Shown here: positions 8,377 to 16,993 of the stretch, one piece after another
Layout of the letters: every line of letters begins with the position of its first letter
How positions within the stretch are numbered: position 1 is the stretch's first letter
Assembly (NCBI RefSeq): GCF_004363725.1
Contig: NZ_SNZF01000021.1
Coordinates: 1-64,000 of the forward strand
Reading direction: 5' to 3'
Origin: Aquamicrobium defluvii
GTDB lineage: Bacteria > Pseudomonadota > Alphaproteobacteria > Rhizobiales > Rhizobiaceae
Length of the DNA stretch: 64,000 bases
The notes under the pieces: model-generated
The model's database searches: none
Told to the model about the DNA's origin: nothing
Seen by the model: the letters and a program-made list of their open reading frames with translations, nothing else
Position numbers and translations under genes: made by a program

Positions 8377-9458
8377 TTCCATACCTGTTTTGCAACACGC
8401 AGAAAGTTGCCGCCCAGAATGCCTCGGATGGCGTCGTCGGAATAGCCTTTCTTCAGCATCAGTTCGGTCAACATCGGCAGGTCTTCCGGCGGCATGAAGT
8501 CCATGAGCGCGACATCGTAGCCGTAACTGCCCATGTTCTTCGTCGGTGCGTAATACTCCGGCTGGCGTTGCATGCGCTGGGTCGTCAGCTCCGGCTGATA
8601 TACATAATCCAGACCAATGCCGACGTGCTCCGGGCCGACGAGCTGCACCATATAGTCGATGTGTTTCATCACCTCTTCAGGGGAAGCGTCGTTGCTTGCA
8701 TTGACGATCGGCCCCCAGCCGCAAACGCCTATGACGCCGCCGGTCTCCGCACAGGCTTTGATCTGCGCATCGGTGATGTTGCGTGGATGGTTGAACATGC
8801 GCTTCGGATTCGAGTGAGAAAAGATCACGGGCTGGCCATAGATCTCCATCGCTTCCATGGTCGAGCGCTCGCCCGTATGCGTGCAATCCAGCATCATGCC
8901 GACGCGCGACATCTCCTTCACCAGCTTCTGGCCGAAGGTGCTGAGCCCGGCGTCGCCGTCCTCATGGCATCCATCGGCGGAAATGTTGCGGCGGTTATGG
9001 GCCAGAAGCGCCTGCTTCACCCCAAGATCGTAATAGAACTGCACGAGGTTGAGATCGCCCGGCTCTTCGCGCAAGCCGCCATGCATGGGATTGCAGCCCT
9101 GGAAATGGAAGCCAACTGCGAGCTTGCCTTCCTTGCGCGCACGCTCGATGTCCTCGAAGCGCTCCACGAGGATGCATGTATCAGCCATTGTCTCCTTGAT
9201 GAAGCGCCGCTCACCGGCCAGATAATGGACTGCGGTGGAGACCAGGCCGCCACTGTCGCCCGCTGCGGTCAGGCTCACATAATTGGCGCCTGATGCCAGG
9301 TAGCGCGGAAGGCACTCTTTCTTCTTCTGCCGGTCGGAATGCATGATCTCCATGGAAATCCACGAGATGCAGCACTCCCACACAAAGGATTCGCTGTGGA
9401 GCCTGGCTGCTTTCTCGGATACGCCCCATTTCCTGGCAAGTTCGCTAACCGACATCAT
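8373..9458 (-). CDS. Membrane dipeptidase-like protein (peptidase M19 family, atypical metal site)
   Basis: This 361-residue protein follows the M19 (renal dipeptidase) fold. DCTHTGERSTMEAME holds a ligand-position His194, FSHSNPKR holds His215 and the substrate-binding Arg, and GIGLDYVYQPE supplies the late Asp. The first two canonical metal motifs are not present: the N-terminal HxD position reads VWECCISW (27-33), and the bridging-Glu position (normally EGG) reads GFHFQGCNPM. It may therefore be a divergent amidohydrolase rather than a classic dipeptidase. No signal peptide is evident; the N-terminus SELARKWGVSEKAARLH suggests a cytoplasmic protein. It lies 94 bases after the solute-binding protein gene and overlaps the dioxygenase gene. 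Confidence 0.75.
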   Translation of the reverse strand: MMSVSELARKWGVSEKAARLHSESFVWECCISWISMEIMHSDRQKKKECLPRYLASGANYVSLTAAGDSGGLVSTAVHYLAGERRFIKETMADTCILVERFEDIERARKEGKLAVGFHFQGCNPMHGGLREEPGDLNLVQFYYDLGVKQALLAHNRRNISADGCHEDGDAGLSTFGQKLVKEMSRVGMMLDCTHTGERSTMEAMEIYGQPVIFSHSNPKRMFNHPRNITDAQIKACAETGGVIGVCGWGPIVNASNDASPEEVMKHIDYMVQLVGPEHVGIGLDYVYQPELTTQRMQRQPEYYAPTKNMGSYGYDVALMDFMPPEDLPMLTELMLKKGYSDDAIRGILGGNFLRVAKQVWK

Positions 9459-9552
9459 TCCTTGTCCTTTTCAGTTTGTCTCGAGGGCAGCCTGTTCACG
9501 CCATGCCTCATGAGCAGGAGCGCCCTTTGCGCGGGCGCTCCGAAGCCCGTTC

Positions 9553-11130
9553 TCAATCGGCCTTGCGAACACCGGCCCAGCGAAGCGAGCCGTCGGAATT
9601 CACCTCGACATCGCCGACGGCCTTTGTCGAGGCAAAGAAGATGGGCGGATAGTGCAGCGGGACGAAAAGCCGCTCGGCATCCAGAATATCCCATGCCTTC
9701 TTCGTCAGCTCGTCGCGGACGACAACATCCGACTCCGAGTTGATCTGCTTCACGAGCTCGTCAAGTTCGGGATTGCAATAACCGCTGATCGCAAATCCGC
9801 GCTGGCCTTCGGGTTTGCACCCTGCCAGGTCGCTCATCGTGTTGGATGCCGCCCATCCATTATTGCCCCAGCTGAAGCGGTAGAAGCTGGCACCGCCGCC
9901 AAGCAGCGCGCTCAGGAACTGGGTGGACGGCCGCGATTGCAGGTCGATCTGAATACCGGCGCGGGCCAGCATGGCGGCCACCGCCTCGCAGGTTGCCGCA
10001 TCGCCGATGTCACGGTCGTTCGAGCATTCCATCGGCGCCTTGAACCCATCCGGATAGCCGGCTTCGGCGAGCAGTTCCCTGGCCTTCGCCAGGTCGTAGG
10101 GCAGGCGTGGGCGGTTCGGGTCATAGCCGATGACGCCGGGCGGCACGATCATGTTCGCGACCGAACCGTTGCCTCGCATCACCACACGATTGATCGCATC
10201 GGCATCGATGGCCTGATAAACGGCCGTGCGCACCCTTACATCCTTGAAGGGGTTGGGGCCTCTGCTGACGTCCTTGCCGAGATTGTCGCTCGTGGCGTCG
10301 AAGCCAAGGAACACGCCGCGCGCTTCCTGGCCCTTCCACACAGTGGTGTCGCTGCCGGCTTCAAGCCGCGCGACGTCCTGCATTGGCGCGGGAACGATCA
10401 GATCGACCTCACCCGACAACAGCGCGGCGACGCGCGAGGCATCCGAAGAGATCGGCACCAATGTGACGCGATCGATATTGCTCTTCACATTGGCTGCATT
10501 CCAATAGTCCGGGTTGCGCACGGCGGTGGTCTGGCGACCCGGATCGCGGCGCTCCAGAATGAAAGGCCCGGTGCCGTTCTCCTCCACCAGCGCGGCGTTG
10601 GACTGTTCCTTGCCAACATCGGCCGGCGCCAGGGCGTTGTTTTCCTCCGCCCAGGACTTTGACAGCATCGGCAGCCTGTCGAACATGTTGATCAGGAAGG
10701 GACGCGGAATATCCGTGATGACGTCAAATGTATGATCGTCGATCTTCTCGACGCCCGTCACTCCGCGAACCACGCTCTTTGCGCGTGAACTCGGTACGGT
10801 CGCCCGCATGATGGAGAACATGGCGTCTTCAGCGCCGAAATCGCGGCCGTCATGGAACTTGACGCCTTTCCTCAACTGGAATCGCCATCTGGTCGGCTCG
10901 ACCTGCTCCCAGCTTTCGGCCAGGACAGGAATGAAGTCCTTGCCGTCATAGTCCAGCAGCGGATCATAGAAATTCAGCACGAAGCGGATCGTGTTGGCAT
11001 CCCAGTTGGCGCTGCTATCCAGCGATGCCGGATCCGCCTTGTAGGCGACACGCAGTTCGGCAGCCCCTGCCGACGCGGCAGTAAAAAGCATCAACACACT
11101 GGTGCAAGCAGAAAGATAGAATTTTTTCAT
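9553..11130 (-). CDS. Peptide ABC transporter solute-binding protein (family 5, DppA/OppA-like)
   Basis: This 525-residue periplasmic binding protein starts with a Sec signal peptide (MKKFYLSACTSVLMLFTAASAGAA, cleavage after AGAA). The mature part has the family-5 pattern: ELRVAYKADPASLD, PVLAESWEQVEPTRWRFQLRKGVKFHDG, then NPDYWN and the C-terminal LFVPLHYPPIFFAS. Such proteins deliver di- or oligopeptides, opines or related ligands to OppBC-type permeases. It is the first gene of the minus-strand operon, with a strong GGAGG ribosome site just before the ATG. A long leader of about 220 bases separates it from the divergent regulator. The ligand is unknown. Confidence 0.93.
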   Translation of the reverse strand: MKKFYLSACTSVLMLFTAASAGAAELRVAYKADPASLDSSANWDANTIRFVLNFYDPLLDYDGKDFIPVLAESWEQVEPTRWRFQLRKGVKFHDGRDFGAEDAMFSIMRATVPSSRAKSVVRGVTGVEKIDDHTFDVITDIPRPFLINMFDRLPMLSKSWAEENNALAPADVGKEQSNAALVEENGTGPFILERRDPGRQTTAVRNPDYWNAANVKSNIDRVTLVPISSDASRVAALLSGEVDLIVPAPMQDVARLEAGSDTTVWKGQEARGVFLGFDATSDNLGKDVSRGPNPFKDVRVRTAVYQAIDADAINRVVMRGNGSVANMIVPPGVIGYDPNRPRLPYDLAKARELLAEAGYPDGFKAPMECSNDRDIGDAATCEAVAAMLARAGIQIDLQSRPSTQFLSALLGGGASFYRFSWGNNGWAASNTMSDLAGCKPEGQRGFAISGYCNPELDELVKQINSESDVVVRDELTKKAWDILDAERLFVPLHYPPIFFASTKAVGDVEVNSDGSLRWAGVRKAD

Positions 11131-11222
11131 TGTTCCTCCAGTTCACCACTCTGGTTGCGGCCACACCCGGCCAACCTTCCAGGGGAGTTCTTATCTGGCA
11201 TTCTTGCAGTGCTGCACCCCGA

Positions 11223-11270
11223 GGTTTCCAGCCCCATGGGGCCTGCTTCCCCGGCGCGGGGCGGGTAACC
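11223..11270 (-). other. GC-rich, potentially structured leader of the peptide operon
   Basis: Within the gap between the divergent binding-protein and regulator genes there is a 12-base self-complementary GCCCCATGGGGC at 11231-11242 and a hairpin CCCC-ggcgc-GGGG at 11249-11261. Both are enclosed by a short GGTT/AACC pairing. Read on the minus strand this could be a small three-way junction in the 5' leader of the binding-protein mRNA. It matches no riboswitch consensus that I know, and the enclosing stem is only four pairs. Confidence 0.25.
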
Positions 11271-11350
11271 GTTCTCCCATTCTGAGCGTGACAAATGGGT
11301 GACCATGTGCTTGTCTTTATGCGACGCTTCCATGACGATAGGCGACCGTA

Positions 11351-12385
11351 TTGATGCAAGCACAGGAACGCCGCGCAACCAGCCCCCACCACAATCTTTC
11401 ATGGGCGGGCGAACATCGGGGGCTCGCAATGCGCGTCGGGTACCTGCTTGTTCCGTCGTTCGCATTGCTGCCTTACGCCGCAGCGATCGAGCCGTTGCGG
11501 GCGGCCAATATCGTCGCGCGGCAAGAATTGTTCACCTGGGTTCACCTGACGCCGGACGGCCAGCCCATCAAGGCGTCCAACGGCGTCACCATCGTTCCCG
11601 AATTCCGGGTCGGGGAAACATACGATCTGGACGTCGTCATGGTCTGCGCCGGCTCGGGTGTTGAGAACTTTCACCATGCGCCCACCTTCGCCTGGCTGCG
11701 GACCCTGGCGCGGCAGGGGGTTGTGCTGGGAGGGATTTCCGGGGGAGCCTATGTGCTGGCGCGCGCGGGCCTGCTCGACGGCTACCGTTGCACGATCCAC
11801 TGGGATCATATCGCCGGCATCGTCGAAGAATTTTCCGATCTCGACATTACCGGCAAGCTTTTCGAGGTGGATCGCGATCGTTTTACATGTTCGGGCGGCA
11901 TCTCACCGCTCGATCTTCTGCACTACCTGATGAAGACGTGGCACGATCCGCATCTTGCGGCCACCATGTCAGACTGGTTTCTCCACACCAGCGTCAGGCC
12001 CGGCGATGCCCCACAGCGTATGGACATCGTGCAGCGGACAGGGATCAGGCATGGGAAACTGCTCAAGGTAATCTCCACGATGGAGCAGCGGCTGGAGGAG
12101 CCGGCCTCGCGCCGTGAACTGGCAAGGATGGCGGGTCTTTCGGTCCGGCAACTGGAGCGCCTGTTCCAGTCGCATGCCAACACCACTCTCGCCAGCTACT
12201 ACCTGAAATTGCGGCTGGAGCGCTCGCGCAATCTTTTGCAGCAGACGACGATGTCGGTGCTTGAGGTGGCTCTGTCTTGCGGTTTCACCAGTGCTAGCCA
12301 CTTCTCCCGCGCCTACCGCAGCCATTTCGGCCATCCTCCGACGCAGGAGCGCACACGCGACAGATCCTCGACCGCGACGCTTTAA
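11351..12385 (+). CDS. GATase1-domain AraC-family transcriptional regulator (GlxA/GbdR type)
   Basis: A 344-residue activator with two parts. A class I glutamine-amidotransferase/DJ-1-like domain (about 27-195) includes the nucleophile elbow GGISGGAYVLARAGLL. An AraC-type double helix-turn-helix (about 235-335) has ELARMAGLSVRQLERLF and VLEVALSCGFTSASHFSRAYRSHFG. The elbow cysteine found in GlxA-type proteins is Ser130 here, so the domain is presumably a ligand sensor rather than an enzyme. Known members of this group (GbdR, SouR) control glycine betaine and sarcosine catabolism. Its position, just upstream of soxBDAG and divergent from the peptide operon, makes regulation of one or both units likely. 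A second start, MRVGYLLVPS at 11429, fits the domain edge and may be the real one. Confidence 0.88.
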   Translation: MMQAQERRATSPHHNLSWAGEHRGLAMRVGYLLVPSFALLPYAAAIEPLRAANIVARQELFTWVHLTPDGQPIKASNGVTIVPEFRVGETYDLDVVMVCAGSGVENFHHAPTFAWLRTLARQGVVLGGISGGAYVLARAGLLDGYRCTIHWDHIAGIVEEFSDLDITGKLFEVDRDRFTCSGGISPLDLLHYLMKTWHDPHLAATMSDWFLHTSVRPGDAPQRMDIVQRTGIRHGKLLKVISTMEQRLEEPASRRELARMAGLSVRQLERLFQSHANTTLASYYLKLRLERSRNLLQQTTMSVLEVALSCGFTSASHFSRAYRSHFGHPPTQERTRDRSSTATL

Positions 12386-12476
12386 GTCATACGAGCGTCG
12401 TTTGCGGTCAATCCGCACTGGCACCATTTCAGCATAGTCTACATCCGAAACCGATATCCGGCTGCAGGTTGAAACG

Positions 12477-13727
12477 GTGCGCTACTCCATCATTTCGGTT
12501 CTTTCCCAAGGGCTTCGTGGTCAGAAAGGCTGGACGCGGGCCTGGCGCGATGCCGAACCCAGGCCGCAATATGACGTCGTAATCGTCGGCGGCGGCGGCC
12601 ATGGCCTGGCTACGGCCTATTATCTGGCGAAAGAGCACGGCATCTCCAATATCGCGGTTCTGGAGAAGTCCTATATCGGTTCCGGCAATGTCGGCCGCAA
12701 CACGACGATCATCCGATCGAACTACCTTCATCCGGCCAATGCGCGATTTTATGAATGGTCGCTGAAACTGTGGGAAGGTCTTGAGCAGGACCTCAACTAC
12801 AACGTCATGGTCAGCCAGCGCGGCGTGCTGAACCTGTTCCATTCCGACGGCCAGCGCGACGCATTCGCGCGGCGCGGCAACGCGATGCGGCTGAACGATA
12901 TCGACGCCGGCTTGCTGGACGAGGCCGAAGTCAGAAGGCTCCTGCCTTATCTCGATTTCGACAATGCCCGCTTCCCGATCCGCGGCGGACTGTTGCAGCC
13001 GCGGGGCGGAACGGTCCGGCACGATGCGGTCGCCTGGGGGTATGCGCGCGGTGCCGACCGGCGCGGCGTCGACATCATCCAGAACTGCGAGGTGACCGGC
13101 ATCCGCATCGAGCGGGGAAGGGTGGCCGGCGTCGAAACGAACCGCGGTTTCATACGGGCAGGAAAAGTCGCGCTCTGCTGCGCCGGGAACTCTTCGCAGG
13201 TGGCCACGATGGCCGGACTGCGCCTGCCCATCGAGAGCCATGTCATGCAGGCTTTCGTGACCGAGAGCGTGAAACCGCTGGTCGACATGGTCGTGACCTT
13301 CGGCGCCGGACATTTCTATATCAGTCAGTCCAATCGGGGCGGCCTGGTCTTTGGCGGCGATATCGACGGCTACAACTCCTATGCGCAACGCGGCAATCTG
13401 CCGACCGTCGAGGCTGTCATGGAATCGGCAATGGCGCTCATGCCCGGCCTTGGACGCCTGCGCGTGCTTCGCCAATGGGGCGGGCTGATGGACATGTCGA
13501 TGGACGGCAGCCCCATCATCGGCCTTACGCCCGTCGAGGGCATCTACCTCAACGCCGGCTGGTGCTATGGCGGCTTCAAGGCAACGCCGGCCTCGGGCTG
13601 GTGCTTCGCATGGACCATCGCCCGCAACCAGCCACACGAGCTGAACGCCCCCTTTCGCCTGGACCGCTTCGCCAGCGGTCACGTCATCGACGAAAAAGGT
13701 GCCGGGGCGCAGCCCAACCTTCACTGA
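12477..13727 (+). CDS. soxB: Sarcosine oxidase beta subunit
   Basis: The beta subunit of heterotetrameric sarcosine oxidase oxidises the N-methyl group of sarcosine using FAD and passes electrons to FMN. In this 416-residue protein the FAD-binding fold is VVIVGGGGHGLATAYYLA (about 34-51), followed by NTTIIRSNYLHP. His182 in GGTVRHDAVAWGYA corresponds, by its conserved context, to the histidine that carries covalent FMN in characterised enzymes. The C-terminal GWCYGGFKATPASG is also typical. The gene starts with GTG. It is the first gene of a compact soxBDAG operon and lies 91 bases after the regulator gene, in the same direction. Confidence 0.95.
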   Translation: MRYSIISVLSQGLRGQKGWTRAWRDAEPRPQYDVVIVGGGGHGLATAYYLAKEHGISNIAVLEKSYIGSGNVGRNTTIIRSNYLHPANARFYEWSLKLWEGLEQDLNYNVMVSQRGVLNLFHSDGQRDAFARRGNAMRLNDIDAGLLDEAEVRRLLPYLDFDNARFPIRGGLLQPRGGTVRHDAVAWGYARGADRRGVDIIQNCEVTGIRIERGRVAGVETNRGFIRAGKVALCCAGNSSQVATMAGLRLPIESHVMQAFVTESVKPLVDMVVTFGAGHFYISQSNRGGLVFGGDIDGYNSYAQRGNLPTVEAVMESAMALMPGLGRLRVLRQWGGLMDMSMDGSPIIGLTPVEGIYLNAGWCYGGFKATPASGWCFAWTIARNQPHELNAPFRLDRFASGHVIDEKGAGAQPNLH

Positions 13728-13733
13728 GGACCG

Positions 13734-14003
13734 ATGCGCATTCATTGCCCCTACTGCGGAGAACGCGGCGTCGAGGAGTATTCCTATCGTGGCGACGCCA
13801 CCGTGAGACGACCGGATGCAAACGGGCCGGACGCTCTTGAGCGCTTCGTCGAATATCTTCATCTACGCGACAATCCGGCCGGATCGCACCAGGAATTCTG
13901 GCAGCATCTGCATGGCTGCCGGGCCTGGCTCGTCGTGCAAAGAGACGTTCGCACACACGCGATCGAGAGCGTGATCGCAGCTTCGCGGCGGGTGGCCCGA
14001 TGA
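13734..14003 (+). CDS. soxD: Sarcosine oxidase delta subunit
   Basis: This is an 89-residue small subunit that binds zinc in known sarcosine oxidases. The ligands can be seen: Cys5 and Cys8 in HCPYCGERG, and the distal pair in HLHGCRAWL. The segment FVEYLHLRDNPAGSHQEFWQH matches the family. Its start follows the soxB stop by six bases and its stop overlaps the soxA start. Confidence 0.95.
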   Translation: MRIHCPYCGERGVEEYSYRGDATVRRPDANGPDALERFVEYLHLRDNPAGSHQEFWQHLHGCRAWLVVQRDVRTHAIESVIAASRRVAR

Positions 14004-16993
14004 TGACTGAAACGCAGCCATTCCGGCTTGCCACCGGCGGCCTCGTCGATCGTGCGGCACCGCTCAATTTTTCCTTCGACGGACGCGCGATCACCGGCTT
14101 CGCCGGCGACACGCTGGCCTCGGCCCTGCTTGCCAACGGCGTCCGGCTGGTCGGCCGTTCCTTCAAATATCACCGGCCGCGCGGCATCCTTTCGGCCGGT
14201 GTCGAAGAGCCGAACGCGCTGGTCGAGCATCGCAGCGGGTCGCGGCGCGAACCCAACAGCCGCGCCACTGTACTGGAACTCTATGACGGACTGGTCGCCA
14301 CCAGCCAGAACCGCTGGCCCTCGCTCAGATGCGACCTGCTCTCGGTCAATTCCTGGGTCTCCTCCTTTATCGCCGCCGGCTTCTACTACAAGACTTTCAT
14401 GTGGCCCGCCTCCTTCTGGGAACGCATCTACGAGCCGATGATCCGGCGCGCGGCCGGGCTGGGCCGCACCGCGCCAGCCCACGATCCCGATACATATGAA
14501 AAAGCCACGGCATTCTGCGATGTGCTTGTCATCGGCGGTGGGCCTGCCGGAATCGCTGCCGCCGTCGCTGCCGGCAGAACCGGAGCGCGCGTCATCCTGT
14601 GTGATGAGGATTTCGTCCTCGGTGGAGGATTACTGGGCGACAAGGCCGACATCGATGGCGGGAGCGGTGTCGACTGGACCAGAACAATGGCCGGGGAACT
14701 GGCCGCCATGCCCGAGGTCTCGGTGATGGGCCGGACTTCCGTCACCGGCGTGTATGACGGCGGCGTCTTTGGCGCGGTGCAGCGGGTGAGCGATCACCTG
14801 CCGGAACCACTTCCCCACCAGCCGCGACTGCGCTTCTGGCGCATTGTCGCACGGCGTTCCATCCTTGCCGCGGGCGCGATCGAAAGACCCATAGCCTTCG
14901 GCAATAACGACAGGCCGGGAGTGATGCTGGCAGGCAGCGTCCGCACCTATATCAACCGCTATGGAGTGGCGCCCGGCCGGCGTGCGGTCATCTTCGCCAA
15001 CAATGACGGCGCTGCGGGGACGCTTGACGACCTGGCGGCCGCCGGCGTTGACGTCGCTGCGGTGGTGGACAGCCGCGACGGCAGCTCTGCGGCGGTCTCT
15101 GTGGCGGCGGCGAGACATGGCGTGGTCATGCATGCGGGAGCCATGGTCACGCAGGCTTACGGCGGGCACGGGCTGCGGTCTGTCGAGATCCTTACCTCGG
15201 ATAGACAGAGGGAGCGGATCTCCTGCGATCTGCTCGCCATGTCCGGGGGGTGGAACCCGACAATTCATCTGACCTCCCATCTTTCCGGCCGGCCCAGATG
15301 GGACGAAGCTGCCGCAGCCTTCCTTCCCGGTTCGCTTCCGCCAGGCATGACGGTCGCGGGAGCGGCCACGGGCAATGCCGATCTCAACGCATGTCTCGCT
15401 TCGGGAGCGGCAACCGGTCTAGCTGCCGCCCACGATTGCGGCTTCAGCGGCCGGTTGCCATCCTGGCGCGGTCATGGAAGCGGCGACGGGCAGTGCCATC
15501 AGCCCGTCCGTCCGCTGTGGCGGGTTCCGGGCGCGCGTGGCAAAGCCTTCATCGACTTTCAGAGCGACGTGACGACCGACGACATCGATCTTTCGGTGCG
15601 CGAGGGCTTCGGCGCTGCGGAACATGCGAAGCGCTATACGGCGCTGGGCATGGCGACGGACCAGGGCAAGACTTCGAACGTGGCGGCGCTGGGCATCCTG
15701 GCGGAAATCACCGGCACGGACATAGCGTCTCGGGGAACGACCACCTTCCGGCCGCCTTACACTCCGGTCGCCATCGGCGCGCTTGCCGGCCACGCACGCG
15801 GCATGGACTTTCATCCGCGCAGATTGTCCCCGGCTCATCCATTCGAAACCGAACAGGGGGCCGTGTTCGTGGAGGCCGGCGCCTGGCTGCGCGCCCAGTA
15901 TTATCCGCGCCCCGGCGAGACCTGGCTGCAAAGCGCCGAGCGTGAGGTCCGTACCGTGCGTGGCGGTGCCGGCATCTGCGATGTTTCAACCCTCGGCAAG
16001 ATCGACATTCAGGGTCCTGATGCCCGAGCCTTCATCGAGCGCATCTACTGCAACAATTTCGCCGGTCTGAAGCCGGGACGGGCCCGCTACGGGCTGATGC
16101 TGCGCGAAGATGGCTTCGTGCTGGATGACGGCGTGACCATGTGCTTCAGCGACACTCATTTCGTCATGTCGACAACAACGGCCAATGCGCCCGTCGTGAT
16201 GCAGCATATGGAATTTCATCACCAGTGCGTGTGGCCGGAGCTGGATGTGCAACTGACGTCGGTTACGGAACAGTGGGCTCAGTTTTCAGTCGCGGGCCCG
16301 CTATCGCGCGAATTGCTGCGGCGCGTGGTCGACCGGCAGCACGACATCGCCAACGAGGCCTTTCCGTTCATGTCGGCGGCCCAGGTCACGGTCGCAGGTG
16401 TCACCGCCCGGCTGGCTCGCGTATCGTTCTCGGGTGAACTTGCCTACGAGATCGCGATTCCCGCTCAATATGGGGATTCGCTGCTGCGCGAACTGATGAG
16501 GCAAGGTGAAGCCTTCGGCGTCTGCCTGTACGGAACCGAAGCGCTGGCGATCATGCGCATCGAAAAGGGCCATGTCGCCGGCGGTGAGCTTAACGGCCAC
16601 ACCACGGCCGCCGATCTTGGCCTGGGCAAGATGATGTCTGCCAAAAAGGATTATGTCGGGCGTATCCTGGCGCAACGCCCCGCCCTGCGCGATCCCGAAC
16701 GCCCGACCCTCGTGGGGCTGCTCCCACTCGACCACGGAAGTCAGGTGCGTGCTGGCGCGCACCTTGTCGCGTCAGGCCGGGCGGCAAATCTGGAAAACGA
16801 CGAAGGATATGTGACCTCCAGCGCCTTCTCGCCCATGCTTGGGCGCTGGATTGCGCTCGGCCTGCTGGCGTCGGGGAACAACAGGACCGGAGAGATCGTC
16901 AGGGCATGCGATCCACTGCGCGGCACCGAAAGTCTCGTCGAAATTTGCAGTCCGCAGTTCTACGATCCCACAGGTGAGCGTCTTCATGGCTGA
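14000..16993 (+). CDS. soxA: Sarcosine oxidase alpha subunit
   Basis: The 997-residue alpha subunit binds NAD+ and folate and transfers the released one-carbon unit to tetrahydrofolate. An N-terminal ferredoxin-like region (FSFDGRAITGFAGDTLASALLANG, then SFKYHRPRGI) comes first. The dinucleotide-binding motif VLVIGGGPAGIAAAVAAG is near residue 175, and GAIERPIAFGNNDRPGVM is the usual second flavoprotein-like motif. From about 590 there is a GcvT-type aminomethyltransferase domain with GGAGICDVSTLGKIDIQGPDA and MRIEKGHVAGGELNGHTTAADLGLGKM. Length and order are normal. It is coupled to soxD by an ATGA overlap and to soxG by an 8-base overlap. Confidence 0.95.
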   Translation: MMTETQPFRLATGGLVDRAAPLNFSFDGRAITGFAGDTLASALLANGVRLVGRSFKYHRPRGILSAGVEEPNALVEHRSGSRREPNSRATVLELYDGLVATSQNRWPSLRCDLLSVNSWVSSFIAAGFYYKTFMWPASFWERIYEPMIRRAAGLGRTAPAHDPDTYEKATAFCDVLVIGGGPAGIAAAVAAGRTGARVILCDEDFVLGGGLLGDKADIDGGSGVDWTRTMAGELAAMPEVSVMGRTSVTGVYDGGVFGAVQRVSDHLPEPLPHQPRLRFWRIVARRSILAAGAIERPIAFGNNDRPGVMLAGSVRTYINRYGVAPGRRAVIFANNDGAAGTLDDLAAAGVDVAAVVDSRDGSSAAVSVAAARHGVVMHAGAMVTQAYGGHGLRSVEILTSDRQRERISCDLLAMSGGWNPTIHLTSHLSGRPRWDEAAAAFLPGSLPPGMTVAGAATGNADLNACLASGAATGLAAAHDCGFSGRLPSWRGHGSGDGQCHQPVRPLWRVPGARGKAFIDFQSDVTTDDIDLSVREGFGAAEHAKRYTALGMATDQGKTSNVAALGILAEITGTDIASRGTTTFRPPYTPVAIGALAGHARGMDFHPRRLSPAHPFETEQGAVFVEAGAWLRAQYYPRPGETWLQSAEREVRTVRGGAGICDVSTLGKIDIQGPDARAFIERIYCNNFAGLKPGRARYGLMLREDGFVLDDGVTMCFSDTHFVMSTTTANAPVVMQHMEFHHQCVWPELDVQLTSVTEQWAQFSVAGPLSRELLRRVVDRQHDIANEAFPFMSAAQVTVAGVTARLARVSFSGELAYEIAIPAQYGDSLLRELMRQGEAFGVCLYGTEALAIMRIEKGHVAGGELNGHTTAADLGLGKMMSAKKDYVGRILAQRPALRDPERPTLVGLLPLDHGSQVRAGAHLVASGRAANLENDEGYVTSSAFSPMLGRWIALGLLASGNNRTGEIVRACDPLRGTESLVEICSPQFYDPTGERLHG

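Noticed and set aside
11131..11350. Known riboswitch (glycine, TPP, cobalamin or guanidine class) in the peptide-operon leader
   Set aside because: The leader was read against remembered consensus cores; short stretches such as GGGGTGC look suggestive but the essential core elements are missing.
12429..13862. Minus-strand frame of 477 codons opposite soxB
   Set aside because: soxB is intact with FAD and FMN sites on the plus strand; the antisense frame has no motif.
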